The notes under the pieces are model-generated. The model worked only from the letters and a program-made list of their open reading frames with translations. It had not been told where the DNA came from and ran no database searches. 64,000 nucleotides of DNA from Flavobacterium nitratireducens (GTDB taxonomy: Bacteria; Bacteroidota; Bacteroidia; Flavobacteriales; Flavobacteriaceae), in assembly GCF_029625335.1 (NCBI RefSeq), contig NZ_CP121111.1, positions 1,178,001 through 1,242,000 on the forward strand, written 5' to 3'. Below, one piece after another: positions 1-8,521 of this stretch (positions are counted from its first letter, which is position 1; each line of letters begins with the position of its first letter). The translations under genes were made by a program, and so were the position numbers.

Positions 1-1
1 C

Positions 2-502
2 ACTAATAGTGAAGAGATAACTAAAACAAAATCAATACTAATTCAAACGCATTATAAAATTCGTGATTTATCTCACCAACTTTTACCATCTCTCTTAGCG
101 CGTTTTGGTCTATTTCATGCGTTGAATGATTTGTGCGAAACCAACTCAAACTCTTCTTTACAATTTAATTTCAGCAATAATATTCCTGACGAAACACGAT
201 ATAATGATGAATTTGAAATGAAAATGTATTTCATTGTTAGTGAATTAATAAACAACATCATTAAACATAGCCAAGCATCACGAGCCAAAATTGATCTAAA
301 AGAAATCGATTCAAATCTGCATATTTTAGTAAAAGACAACGGAATTGGATTTGAAATCAAAAATTTCAGAACCATCGAAGGCTTTGGATTAAATCAAATT
401 AGAGCAAGAATCAATACAATGGGAGGAAAATTTAGAATCATTTCTGAACCGACTAAGGAAACTACCATAAAAATTATAGTTCCTATCGAATATAATTTGT
501 AA
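2..502 (+). CDS. Sensor histidine kinase, C-terminal part (5' end outside window)
   Basis: Frame 2 is open from the first bases to the TAA at 500-502, so only the C-terminus is present. The sequence LSHQLLPSLLARFGL matches the phosphoacceptor helix of NarL-type (HisKA_3) kinases, with the His at about residue 25 of the fragment. It is followed by a HATPase_c domain with an N box (SELINNIIKHS) and a G1 box (VKDNGIGFE), and a short G2 region (GFGLNQIRARI). Kinases of this class phosphorylate a LuxR-type response regulator, which must lie outside the window. It ends tail-to-tail with the phosphodiesterase gene. The input signal cannot be inferred because the sensor domain is missing. Confidence 0.85.
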   Translation, partial: TNSEEITKTKSILIQTHYKIRDLSHQLLPSLLARFGLFHALNDLCETNSNSSLQFNFSNNIPDETRYNDEFEMKMYFIVSELINNIIKHSQASRAKIDLKEIDSNLHILVKDNGIGFEIKNFRTIEGFGLNQIRARINTMGGKFRIISEPTKETTIKIIVPIEYNL

Positions 503-1000
503 TCAAACTCTTTTGCCTAGTTCAACAATTTCTAAATCCTTGATTTTATCAGTATCAATAGTAAATCGCAACATAGTTCGAACTTGATGAAAACCACTTT
601 TACCACAGGCACCGGGATTCATGTGCAATAAATTGTGTTTTTTATCAAACATTACTTTTAAAATATGCGAATGCCCGCATATAAACAATTGTGGAGGATT
701 ACTGGCAATTTCCATTTTTATGGCGGGATTATATTTACCTGGATAACCACCAATATGGGTTATCCAAACAGAAACCCCTTCGCACATAAAACGATTATGT
801 AATGGAAATTCTAATCGTGCCTGAGCATTATCAATGTTTCCATAAACAGCTCGCAGTGGTTTGAGTTTTTTAAGAGTATCTGTAACATTCAAATCACCTA
901 TATCGCCTGCATGCCAAACTTCATCTGCTTGTGCTACATATTTTAAAATTGCATCATCTATATGGCTGTGAGTATCCGAAAGTAAAAGAATTTTTTTCAT
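503..1000 (-). CDS. YfcE/MJ0936-family metallophosphoesterase
   Basis: This 165-residue protein is the usual length for the small YfcE-like phosphodiesterases. It shows all the metal-binding motifs of calcineurin-like phosphoesterases in order: SDTHSH at the N-terminus, HAGDIGD, GNID, an internal His, and GHSH near residue 110. It probably hydrolyses phosphodiesters with Mn2+ or similar; the natural substrate of the family is unclear. It is a stand-alone gene that converges on the kinase fragment, with the two stop codons adjacent. Confidence 0.85.
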   Translation of the reverse strand: MKKILLLSDTHSHIDDAILKYVAQADEVWHAGDIGDLNVTDTLKKLKPLRAVYGNIDNAQARLEFPLHNRFMCEGVSVWITHIGGYPGKYNPAIKMEIASNPPQLFICGHSHILKVMFDKKHNLLHMNPGACGKSGFHQVRTMLRFTIDTDKIKDLEIVELGKRV

Positions 1001-1085
1001 TAAAAAATAAATAAAAGGTCCCGAAAAAAAACAAAGATACAGGACAGTATAAAACTTTTAAGCTTTTTACAACATAAAAACTTTG

Positions 1086-1093
1086 TACCTTTG
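1086..1093 (+). promoter_or_regulatory. Bacteroidetes -7 box for truA
   Basis: TACCTTTG matches the TAnnTTTG consensus and lies 28 bases before the TTG start of truA. No convincing -33 TTG is visible at the usual spacing. Confidence 0.5.
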
Positions 1094-1120
1094 AAATTCT
1101 GAAACTTTGAGATAAAAAAC

Positions 1121-1861
1121 TTGAGATATTTTATAAAATTAGCCTACAAAGGAAGTCTTTATCATGGCTGGCAAATACAGCCAAATGCCGCATCAGTTCA
1201 AGAAACCTTGAACAAAGCGTTATCTGTATTATTGCATTCGGATATAAGTTTGATGGGAGCCGGACGAACGGACACGGGTGTTCATGCTCGAGAAATGTAT
1301 GCCCATTTTGATTTTGAGACCGTTTTTGACATCCCAAAATTAATTCACAAACTCAATTCTTATCTTCCTAAAGACATTGTAATATATACTATTTTCCAGG
1401 TAAATGAAGGAGCACACTGCCGTTTTGATGCAACTAAAAGAACTTATGAATATCACATCCATCTTTTTAAAGATGCTTTTTTACATGAACAAAGTTGGTA
1501 TGTCAATCAATCTCTCGATATAGATTTGATGAACGAAGCAGCACAACTCCTTTTGAATTATACCGATTTTCAATGTTTTTCCAAAGTAAATACCGATGTA
1601 AACACATTTGATTGCAGTATTTATGAAGCCTATTGGAAAAAAGAGGACAACAAATTAATTTTCACCATTTCGGCCAATCGATTTTTAAGAAACATGGTTC
1701 GTGCCATCGTAGGCACTCTCGTAAATATAGGTTTACACAAAATTAATATAGCCGATTTTATTCGTATTATTGAAAGTAAAAACAGAGAAAAAGCAGGATT
1801 TTCGGTCCCTGCACACGGATTGTATTTAACAAAAATAGTATATCCTTACATAGAGGATTAG
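1121..1861 (+). CDS. truA: tRNA pseudouridine(38-40) synthase TruA
   Basis: The 246-residue product isomerises U38-U40 in the tRNA anticodon arm. The catalytic Asp lies in GAGRTDTGVHA (Asp about residue 51). The N-terminal KLAYKG..YHGWQ and C-terminal RFLRNMVRAIVGTL segments are typical of TruA. The start must be TTG at 1121, because an in-frame TGA lies at 1100-1102 and no ATG intervenes. It is followed by a 90-base gap with an inverted repeat and then an ABC exporter in the same direction. Confidence 0.95.
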   Translation: MRYFIKLAYKGSLYHGWQIQPNAASVQETLNKALSVLLHSDISLMGAGRTDTGVHAREMYAHFDFETVFDIPKLIHKLNSYLPKDIVIYTIFQVNEGAHCRFDATKRTYEYHIHLFKDAFLHEQSWYVNQSLDIDLMNEAAQLLLNYTDFQCFSKVNTDVNTFDCSIYEAYWKKEDNKLIFTISANRFLRNMVRAIVGTLVNIGLHKINIADFIRIIESKNREKAGFSVPAHGLYLTKIVYPYIED

Positions 1862-1864
1862 TTC

Positions 1865-1921
1865 TTAGTTCATAGTCCTTAGCTTTCATTAGCAAAATAG
1901 AAAACAAGGACTATGAACTAA
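1865..1921. repeat. 16-bp perfect inverted repeat in the truA-ABC gap
   Basis: The 16 bases at 1865-1880 (TTAGTTCATAGTCCTT) are the exact reverse complement of those at 1906-1921, with a 25-base loop. No T-run follows on the plus strand, so it is not a standard intrinsic terminator. Related words (GGACTAAGCACTA) continue to 1941, which suggests a REP-like intergenic repeat. Confidence 0.7.
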
Positions 1922-1951
1922 AAACGATGGACTAAGCACTAAAATAAAAAA

Positions 1952-3706
1952 ATGAAAGCAAAAGCATTCGATACACGATTATTCAAAAGAATATTACACT
2001 ATACAAAACCTTATCAATGGCGTTTTAATGGCGTGGTGGTATTTGCCATTTCGTTATCTCTTTTTTCCGCTTTAAGACCTTATTTATTAAAGCAAACAGT
2101 GGATAGTTATATCCAAAAAGAAGATGCTTCTGGACTTTTACTTTACATCACATTGATGGGAATTGTATTGCTATTGGAGGTTTTCTCTCAATTTTATTTT
2201 GTGTATTGGGCTAACTGGTTAGGACAAGACATTGTAAAAGATATTCGTGTCAAATTGTTCAAACACATCCTGAGTTTTAGAATGAAATATTTTGACTTGG
2301 TTCCAGTGGGACAATTGGTAACCCGTTCGGTATCAGACATCGAATCAATTGCTCGAATTTTCAGTCAAGGTTTATTCATGATTATAAGTGACCTAATGAA
2401 AATGGTAGTTGTACTTATTTTTATGTTCTACATGAACTGGAAACTCACTTGGATTGTTATTGTTGCTATGCCTATTCTTGTATATGTTACCCGTATTTTC
2501 CAACGCAAAATGCAAGTTGCTTTTGAGGAAGTACGCGCACAAATTGCCAATATGAATACCTTCGTACAAGAACGTGTTACAGGAATGAAAATCGTTCAAT
2601 TATTTAATCGAGAAGAAATTGAATCGGAAAAATTTAAAATTATCAACGAAAAGCATCAAAACGCTTGGATTAAAACCATTCTTTACAACTCCATCTTCTT
2701 CCCTATTGCCGATATTATTTCGTCGTTAACCTTAGGATGTGTGGTTTTGTATGGTGGTATCAAAATCATAAATGGCGATCATTTTACCACCTTTGGGGAT
2801 TTGTTTTCATACACTATGTTTATCAGTTTACTTTTCAATCCTTTACGCCAAATTGCAGATAAATTCAATGAGATGCAACTCGGAATGATATCGGCAAATC
2901 GTGTTTTTGAAATCATCGATACCCAGGACCAAATTCAGGATAATGGAACAATTGAAGCACCTGTATTTGATGGAAATATTACTTTCAAAGATGTTCGCTT
3001 TAGTTATATTGACAACGAAGAAGTCATTAAAGGCATAGATTTAAAAGTCAATTCGGGCGAAACAATTGCCATTGTAGGGTCTACCGGTGCCGGAAAATCG
3101 ACCATTATCAATTTATTGAATCGTTTTTACGAAATAAAAAGTGGTACCATTTGTATTGATAATGTCAACATCGAAGATTATACGTTGAGTTCACTCAGAA
3201 AACAAATTGCTATTGTACTGCAAGATGTATTTCTTTTTGCCGATACCATTTACAACAATATCACATTAAACAATCCCGACATTAGTAGAGAAGATGTTTA
3301 TGCTGCCGCAAAAGAAATAGGCGTTCATGATTTTATTATGAGCTTACCTGACAATTATGATTTTGATGTAAAAGAACGCGGTGTGATGCTTTCTTCTGGT
3401 CAACGCCAATTGATCGCGTTTTTGAGAGCCTACGTAAGCAATCCAAGCATCTTAATTTTGGACGAAGCGACTTCTTCGATTGATACTTACTCAGAAGAAT
3501 TAATTCAACGCGCTACCGAAACCATTACCAAAGGAAGAACTTCTATTGTTATTGCGCATAGACTGGCTACTATTGTAAATGCCGATAAAATTGTAGTAAT
3601 GGACAAAGGTTTAATTGTTGAAGAAGGAACACATCAAGAACTAATTAATAAAGAATCTGGTTATTATAAAAACCTTTACGACTCTCAATTTTCATTAGCC
3701 GAATAA
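1952..3706 (+). CDS. ABC transporter, fused permease/ATPase (MsbA/multidrug type)
   Basis: The 584 residues form a half-transporter. An exporter membrane domain of about six helices (residues 20-310) is followed by a nucleotide-binding domain with Walker A GSTGAGKST (about residue 375), the ABC signature LSSGQRQ, Walker B ILILDEATSSID and the H-loop IAHR. It would homodimerise in the inner membrane and export a lipid, drug or peptide; the substrate cannot be read from sequence. It is separated by only 6 bases from the next ATPase gene, so the two are probably cotranscribed. Confidence 0.9.
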   Translation: MKAKAFDTRLFKRILHYTKPYQWRFNGVVVFAISLSLFSALRPYLLKQTVDSYIQKEDASGLLLYITLMGIVLLLEVFSQFYFVYWANWLGQDIVKDIRVKLFKHILSFRMKYFDLVPVGQLVTRSVSDIESIARIFSQGLFMIISDLMKMVVVLIFMFYMNWKLTWIVIVAMPILVYVTRIFQRKMQVAFEEVRAQIANMNTFVQERVTGMKIVQLFNREEIESEKFKIINEKHQNAWIKTILYNSIFFPIADIISSLTLGCVVLYGGIKIINGDHFTTFGDLFSYTMFISLLFNPLRQIADKFNEMQLGMISANRVFEIIDTQDQIQDNGTIEAPVFDGNITFKDVRFSYIDNEEVIKGIDLKVNSGETIAIVGSTGAGKSTIINLLNRFYEIKSGTICIDNVNIEDYTLSSLRKQIAIVLQDVFLFADTIYNNITLNNPDISREDVYAAAKEIGVHDFIMSLPDNYDFDVKERGVMLSSGQRQLIAFLRAYVSNPSILILDEATSSIDTYSEELIQRATETITKGRTSIVIAHRLATIVNADKIVVMDKGLIVEEGTHQELINKESGYYKNLYDSQFSLAE

Positions 3707-3712
3707 TTCAAA

Positions 3713-4498
3713 ATGAGTAATTCTAATCCCTTATTACAAGCAAAGCAAATTAGCATAGGTTATACCCATAAAAAAGGGACAAACCTTATCGCTGCTGATA
3801 TAAACTTAACTTTAGAAAAAGGGAAACTCGTGTCTTTAATTGGTGCAAATGGGATTGGAAAATCAACTTTATTACGAACATTAACAGCTATTCAAAAACC
3901 AATTTCTGGAACTGTCTCATTAAACGGAAAAGACATCCATCATATGAATGCTTTGACTTTAGCCCAAAATCTAAGTGTGGTTTTAACCGAAAAATTACCG
4001 CCCAGCAATCTTAGCGTATTCGAGCTGGTAGCACTGGGTAGACAACCCTATACAAACTGGATTGGGACTTTATCAGAGGAAGACATAAAAAAAGTAAATG
4101 ACGCATTAACGCTTACGCAAATTGAACACTTAGCAACTAAAAGACATTTTGAAATTAGCGATGGTCAATTGCAAAAGGTTTTGGTAGCGAGAGCATTGGC
4201 TCAGGATACGCCACTAATTATCCTTGACGAACCAACAACCCATTTGGATTTACTCCATAAGGTAGCGCTGTTCAAACTGCTAAAAAAACTTAGCAATGAA
4301 ACCCAAAAGTGCATTCTTTTTTCTACTCACGATATTGATTTGGCTATTCAATTGAGTGACGAAATGATCATTATGACTCCCGAAACCATCGTTCAGGATC
4401 AACCTTGTAATTTAATCTCTAAAGGTGTTTTTGCTACGCTTTTCAAAGATGAACATATTTTATTTGATGCGGAAAAAGGGCGCTTTATATTTTCCTAA
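3713..4498 (+). CDS. ABC transporter ATP-binding protein, FecE/BtuD (iron-siderophore/heme/B12) type
   Basis: The 261-residue ATPase has Walker A GANGIGKST, Walker B LIILDEPTTHLDL and H-loop STHD. The Q-loop region and overall order resemble FecE/HmuV/BtuD import ATPases. The ABC signature reads ISDGQLQ, a variant of the usual LSGGQ. No permease or binding protein adjoins it. A BtuF-like binding protein is encoded some 22 kb away at 26004-26795 and could be a partner, but that is inference. It lies 6 bases after the exporter gene. Confidence 0.8.
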   Translation: MSNSNPLLQAKQISIGYTHKKGTNLIAADINLTLEKGKLVSLIGANGIGKSTLLRTLTAIQKPISGTVSLNGKDIHHMNALTLAQNLSVVLTEKLPPSNLSVFELVALGRQPYTNWIGTLSEEDIKKVNDALTLTQIEHLATKRHFEISDGQLQKVLVARALAQDTPLIILDEPTTHLDLLHKVALFKLLKKLSNETQKCILFSTHDIDLAIQLSDEMIIMTPETIVQDQPCNLISKGVFATLFKDEHILFDAEKGRFIFS

Positions 4499-4624
4499 AA
4501 CAAAAAATTAAAAAATACTGTTTTTCAACGATTTACAAAAAATAAATCGTACTTTTAATACTCTTTTTTTACCGCTCCAAAGCTAAACTTATCTACATCA
4601 TTAAATAATTTAAAACTTTTAATC

Positions 4625-4898
4625 ATGGAAAAATTGTTTACTCTGCCCAAAAAAATGATTATCTTAGGAGCTCTTTTCTTTGTTTTTGCCTGTAGTTCAG
4701 ACAATACAACAAATGATGATTTACAAAGTGATGCTTACTTTAGACTATTTACTTTCTAATGTAGATAGCAGCACAAGCTATTCTCAACCTGAACATTTCC
4801 AAAAACCTGGAAATTACCCAACAAAATATAACATCTATCATAATCCTAACAACGGCAACACTTATATCACACTGAGTGAGTTTGTTTCCCGTGAATAG
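4625..4898 (+). pseudogene. Small lipoprotein gene, frame-broken
   Basis: From the ATG at 4625 a 44-codon frame runs to TAA at 4757-4759. It encodes a lipoprotein signal with a cysteine after about 22 residues (GALFFVFACSS), followed by an Asn/Asp-rich stretch. One base later, another frame continues as LDYLLSNVDSSTSYSQ... to a stop at 4896-4898, ending immediately before a terminator. The simplest reading is one lipoprotein of about 90 residues interrupted by a single-base shift near 4735-4750. The function is unknown, and a genuinely short 44-residue lipoprotein is possible. Confidence 0.45.
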
Positions 4899-4903
4899 TA
4901 GAA

Positions 4904-4939
4904 AATAAACGAGGAAGCAAAAACACTTCCTCGTTTATT
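4904..4939. terminator. Bidirectional intrinsic terminator
   Basis: A perfect 14-bp stem (4904-4917 with 4926-4939, 8-base loop) lies between converging genes. It overlaps the stop codon of trmL by two bases. The A and T flanks suit termination in both directions. Confidence 0.8.
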
Positions 4940-5405
4940 AAATTGTATTGTTCAATCCTAATTGTCTTTTCGCTTCCCCTACAACAAAGGCGACTGAATT
5001 TGCGATATTAAAACTTCTGATTTTAGTAGACATTGGAATCTTCAATTGATTTTCTTTTGCAAATAAACTCAAAAATTCTTTGCTCAAACCCACACTTTCT
5101 TTTCCAAAAACTAACCAATCTTCATCTTGAAATTCAATATCCAAATACGAATTCTCAGCATGGGAACTCATTAGGAAAACTCTGGATTTATCTGGAATTT
5201 GCTGCATCCATTCGGCGACATTTTGATATTCAGTTACGTCGAGATGCACCCAATAATCCAAGCCTGAACGCTTTAAATTTTTATCATTAATCACAAAACC
5301 AAAAGGATGAATTAAGTGTAACCTACTTTCGGTCCCTACACACAATCGTCCAATATTACCTGTATTATTTGGTATTTCGGGTTCTACTAATACAATGTTT
5401 AACAT
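4938..5405 (-). CDS. trmL: tRNA (cytidine(34)-2'-O)-methyltransferase TrmL (SPOUT)
   Basis: The 155-residue protein has the length and motifs of TrmL/YibK: NTGNIGRLC near the N-terminus, FGKESVGL in motif 2, and IRSFNIANSVAFVV in motif 3, which forms the trefoil knot binding S-adenosylmethionine. It would 2'-O-methylate the wobble base of tRNA-Leu isoacceptors. It shares a strand with the pseudouridine synthase upstream, and a bidirectional terminator sits at its 3' end. Confidence 0.9.
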   Translation of the reverse strand: MLNIVLVEPEIPNNTGNIGRLCVGTESRLHLIHPFGFVINDKNLKRSGLDYWVHLDVTEYQNVAEWMQQIPDKSRVFLMSSHAENSYLDIEFQDEDWLVFGKESVGLSKEFLSLFAKENQLKIPMSTKIRSFNIANSVAFVVGEAKRQLGLNNTI

Positions 5406-5434
5406 CTCTTTATGGGTATTATATCTGATTACTA

Positions 5435-6043
5435 TTATTTGTTTTTCAAATTGCCTTTGTAATTTTCAGCATTATTAAGACCAAAGTGATCTACTTCTCG
5501 TACTTCTCCTGCTTGTAAATTTCCTAATAGCACATTTCCTACCCTAACGCGTACTAATCGCAAAGTAGGAAATCCAACGGCTGCGGTCATTTTTCGCACC
5601 TGACGAAATTTACCTTCATTCACTGTAATGGAAGCCCAAGAAGTTGGACCATGACGTTCGTCTCGTATTTTTCTTCCTCGGAGACCAAAATCAGGAATTT
5701 CAGAAATCAATCTAGCTTCACAAGGTTTGGTTTTGTATTTTCCGCCCTTAACACCTATCATTACTCCTTTTTTTAGTTCGTCTAGTGCTTCCTGAGTTAT
5801 TATGCCATCAACCTGAACATAATATTCCTTATCTACTTTTTTAGAACGAACTAATTCGCTCATCATTCCATCTGTAGTGAGTAATAATAAGCCTTCCGAA
5901 TCTTCATCAAGCCGACCAATTGCCATTGTTCCTTCTGGAAAATCATACAATTCACCCAAAAGTCGCTTTTTACGTTTCAACTCGTAAATAAATTGACTTA
6001 AATAACCGTAGGGTTTATGAAGTATAAAATGTTGATGCAACAT
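5435..6043 (-). CDS. rluE: Pseudouridine synthase of the RsuA/RluE group (23S rRNA)
   Basis: This is a small synthase of about 202 residues without an S4 domain, as in RluE, which modifies U2457 of 23S rRNA. HKPYGYLSQF at the start and the catalytic motif GRLDEDSEGLLLLT contain the active-site Asp. The C-terminal GKFRQVRKMTAAVGFPTLRL is the conserved end of the family. An upstream in-frame ATG at 6076 would add 11 residues (MCIFAQIFLQN), but homologues normally begin at LHQHFILHKPYG, so I chose 6043. The exact target base is inferred from family resemblance. Confidence 0.85.
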   Translation of the reverse strand: MLHQHFILHKPYGYLSQFIYELKRKKRLLGELYDFPEGTMAIGRLDEDSEGLLLLTTDGMMSELVRSKKVDKEYYVQVDGIITQEALDELKKGVMIGVKGGKYKTKPCEARLISEIPDFGLRGRKIRDERHGPTSWASITVNEGKFRQVRKMTAAVGFPTLRLVRVRVGNVLLGNLQAGEVREVDHFGLNNAENYKGNLKNK

Positions 6044-6107
6044 GTTTTGAAGAAAAATTTGCGCAAAAATACACAAATCAAAACAGTCTTAAGCGCTATT
6101 GAAAGAA

Positions 6108-7352
6108 TTAAAAAGAAATATTAAAACCAAAATTTAAAAGCATTTGAAACTGGTTAAAATTTTGATTTTGAACTGGCTGAGTATAAAAATTCATTCCAGG
6201 CTCTACAAAAACTCTGGTCTTCTTGTATAATTCATATTGTAATGTACTGCTTAATACCGTTCCAAAAACCGTTTCATTTACATCCGAATTTTTACCAATC
6301 GTAGTATTATCCAATGCCACTTTATTCGAAATTACTCTACCTACAAATCCACCCGTGTTTAGATTCAAACGAGCTTTCCCTTTGTTTAAAATTGAATACG
6401 AAATCTCCATTGGCATTTCAATGTATTGAACTCTTTGAGATAAATTACCGCTTTCATAAAATGTAGGACTAACATTCGATTTCTCATAATTAGTATTAGC
6501 TGATACAAATATATAATTAGAGTTGGTAGTGATTCCTTGGTTATCATGCGAAGCAGCAGCATACGATAACTGATTGACATTTACTAGACTTTGAGAAGCG
6601 TTCAGATAGGATACGTTAGCGACTTGCTGCCCTAATTCACTTACTTTTAATCCCGTACTTACCGCCCATCTTTTATTCAGTTTATAATTGGTTTTCACAC
6701 CATAATTATAACCTTTTTGAGACTCAATCGAATTCCCTAAGCTCTTTTGATTTTTTAAATTCTGCGAATTATTAATTCCTGCAAATAACTGGAGCGACCA
6801 TCTATCCTCAACAGTGGATTTTTTCTCTTTCTTTTGGTTTTCATTGGCTAAAGCAGCCAAAGCATTTTGTTTCAAATCCTCTTTAGGGTTAATGGCGTTA
6901 TTCGGATTTTCAGTTGCTGATTTTTCAACGACTGAATTTGGATTTTCTTGCACTAAAACTGGATTAGTATTCGTATTTATCTCCGAATGATTTTGCTGTT
7001 CTTTTTCAGCATTCAAAACTTTAGAACTTGTTGTTGCTGCCACTAATTGATGATGTGAATTAGGCGAAGTTATACTTCTAGACCCTTTTGGGGTTGATGA
7101 ATGCGTTAGGCCTTCTTCAGCTTGATTATTATTTTCTTTGTTCGATTTTGGATAAACTATTTGATTATTTTGATTCTTATCTTCAGCTTGGATTTCTTGT
7201 TTTGGGCTATTTTCTTCCAAAGATCTGGATTGATTAACTATCCCACTTTGAGGAGTAACTGGTAAAGGCATGCCATTAGTATGCTTTTCATTAGAAGATT
7301 GAAAATAAAAAGCACCCAACAAACCAAGACCAACGATCAAACTTGCTGCCAC
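6108..7352 (-). CDS. Single-pass, linker-rich outer-membrane beta-barrel-like protein, sigma-factor partner
   Basis: After one membrane segment (SLIVGLGLLGAFYF) comes a low-complexity Asn/Gln/Ser/Lys linker (about residues 20-180), then a PorT-like domain ending in alternating hydrophobic strands (QMLLNFGFNISF). The frame continues upstream without a stop as a charged helix (REAIEEKLEEPKKKRAFAYWW) but offers no ATG/GTG/TTG before the GTG at 7350-7352. The true N-terminus is therefore probably lost at the broken boundary with the sigma factor gene. Membrane proteins in this position usually act as anti-sigma or signal-transducing partners of ECF sigma factors; that role is inferred. Confidence 0.7.
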   Translation of the reverse strand: MAASLIVGLGLLGAFYFQSSNEKHTNGMPLPVTPQSGIVNQSRSLEENSPKQEIQAEDKNQNNQIVYPKSNKENNNQAEEGLTHSSTPKGSRSITSPNSHHQLVAATTSSKVLNAEKEQQNHSEINTNTNPVLVQENPNSVVEKSATENPNNAINPKEDLKQNALAALANENQKKEKKSTVEDRWSLQLFAGINNSQNLKNQKSLGNSIESQKGYNYGVKTNYKLNKRWAVSTGLKVSELGQQVANVSYLNASQSLVNVNQLSYAAASHDNQGITTNSNYIFVSANTNYEKSNVSPTFYESGNLSQRVQYIEMPMEISYSILNKGKARLNLNTGGFVGRVISNKVALDNTTIGKNSDVNETVFGTVLSSTLQYELYKKTRVFVEPGMNFYTQPVQNQNFNQFQMLLNFGFNISF

Positions 7353-7404
7353 TGACCACCAATAAGCAAAAGCCCTTTTCTTCTTTGGTTCCTCTAATTT
7401 TTCC

Positions 7405-7938
7405 TCAATTGCTTCCCGTAAATCGATTTGAAGTCCCTTCTGAAATATTTAAAGTAACTGCAATTTCTTTATGCTTCATTTTTTCAAAATAATACAGATT
7501 GAAAACCAATCGGTATTGATCTGGCAATTGCTGAATACATTCTAATAATTGTTCTTGAGGAATCGCATTACTGTCAAAATCATCTTCTTCCTCTATAACA
7601 TCTTCTTGATACATTTCCTCTGCAAAAAGCACGTCTCTTTTTCTTTTGTTAAGCGTTTCTATTAATTTATTGATAAAAATACGTTTTAACCAACCTTCAA
7701 AACTCCCTTCAAATCGGTACTGCCCCATTTTTTGAAAAACGACCACAAAAGCTTCCTGAAAAACATCCTTTGCATCATCTTCATTTTTCATGTATTTTAA
7801 GCATAGACCATACAATACAGGAGCAAACAACTGATAAATTTTCTGTTGTCCTCCTCTATCATTTTCGATACATTTCTGAATATAATGGTCTATAGATTCT
7901 TTCAAAGAAAACGAATTAAAATAATTTAACGTAAACAA
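7405..7938 (-). CDS. ECF-type RNA polymerase sigma-70 factor (3' end probably altered)
   Basis: It shows region 2 (YMKNEDDAKDVFQEAFVVVFQ... GWLKRIFINKLIE) and region 4 (LPDQYRLVFNLYYFEKMKHKEIAVTLNISEGTS). The usual continuation EGTSKS... is replaced by NRFTGSN and a stop, so region 4 ends early. Adding one A after position-equivalent TCAAA would restore EGTSKS, so a one-base deletion is possible. A larger deletion joining this gene to its partner is the alternative. The start is TTG at 7938 or an inner TTG (LKESIDHY). It probably pairs with the downstream membrane protein. Confidence 0.75.
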   Translation of the reverse strand: MFTLNYFNSFSLKESIDHYIQKCIENDRGGQQKIYQLFAPVLYGLCLKYMKNEDDAKDVFQEAFVVVFQKMGQYRFEGSFEGWLKRIFINKLIETLNKRKRDVLFAEEMYQEDVIEEEDDFDSNAIPQEQLLECIQQLPDQYRLVFNLYYFEKMKHKEIAVTLNISEGTSNRFTGSN

Positions 7939-7962
7939 AATTAAGCATTCCTACCTATTTAA

Positions 7963-8370
7963 TCATTTAGTATAGTTCAAAACATAACCGTCTACAAAAT
8001 TGTCATGAATCCTCATTTCTGTATCATTTATTTTTTCAATAACATAATTCATAGCATTAAAACTTAATATAGGTTGGGGCTCACTATCAAATATACTTTT
8101 TCCTAGTTGGATGGTATAATCATAAGTTCCTGTTTCAATATTATCGGTAAAAACTGTTACCTTTTTATTCGTCCCAAAGACCAATTTGATTGTGACTCCA
8201 GTATTTTCCGGGTTAATAATTTCATTACCCGTAATACCTCCTCTTGATTCCTTCCAATGCCAAGTACCCACAATAGACTGCTGGTTTAAAGCACCTTCCT
8301 CATTTCTTATCGTACAATAAGAAAATAAAAAGAAAAAAAAGAAACCTAAAAACAGACTAACTCCTCTCAT
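7963..8370 (-). CDS. Small secreted lipocalin-like protein
   Basis: The 135-residue protein starts with a phenylalanine-rich signal segment (LFLGFFFFFLFSYC) and then reads QQSIVGTWHWKES, the opening strand typical of lipocalin-like domains in Bacteroidetes. The Cys at about residue 19 could be lipidated, but the lipobox (SYC) is poor. The function is unknown. It lies just upstream of the sigma factor in the same direction and may be cotranscribed with it. Confidence 0.6.
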   Translation of the reverse strand: MRGVSLFLGFFFFFLFSYCTIRNEEGALNQQSIVGTWHWKESRGGITGNEIINPENTGVTIKLVFGTNKKVTVFTDNIETGTYDYTIQLGKSIFDSEPQPILSFNAMNYVIEKINDTEMRIHDNFVDGYVLNYTK

Positions 8371-8521
8371 ACAACTACAGACTTGACATCATTAAGAGTA
8401 ACAAATATGAAAAAGGTTGCGCAGCAAATTGTGAAAAAAATTCATGCATAGCCACCATAAAAAAAGACTATAAATCAGTAGTATTCTTTATTTTTGCTTA
8501 CTTTACCTATAAAACTTACTT

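Noticed and set aside
4625..4898. Programmed frameshift in the small lipoprotein gene
   Set aside because: No slippery heptamer or downstream stimulatory structure is evident, and many unrelated genes in the window show the same kind of one-base break.
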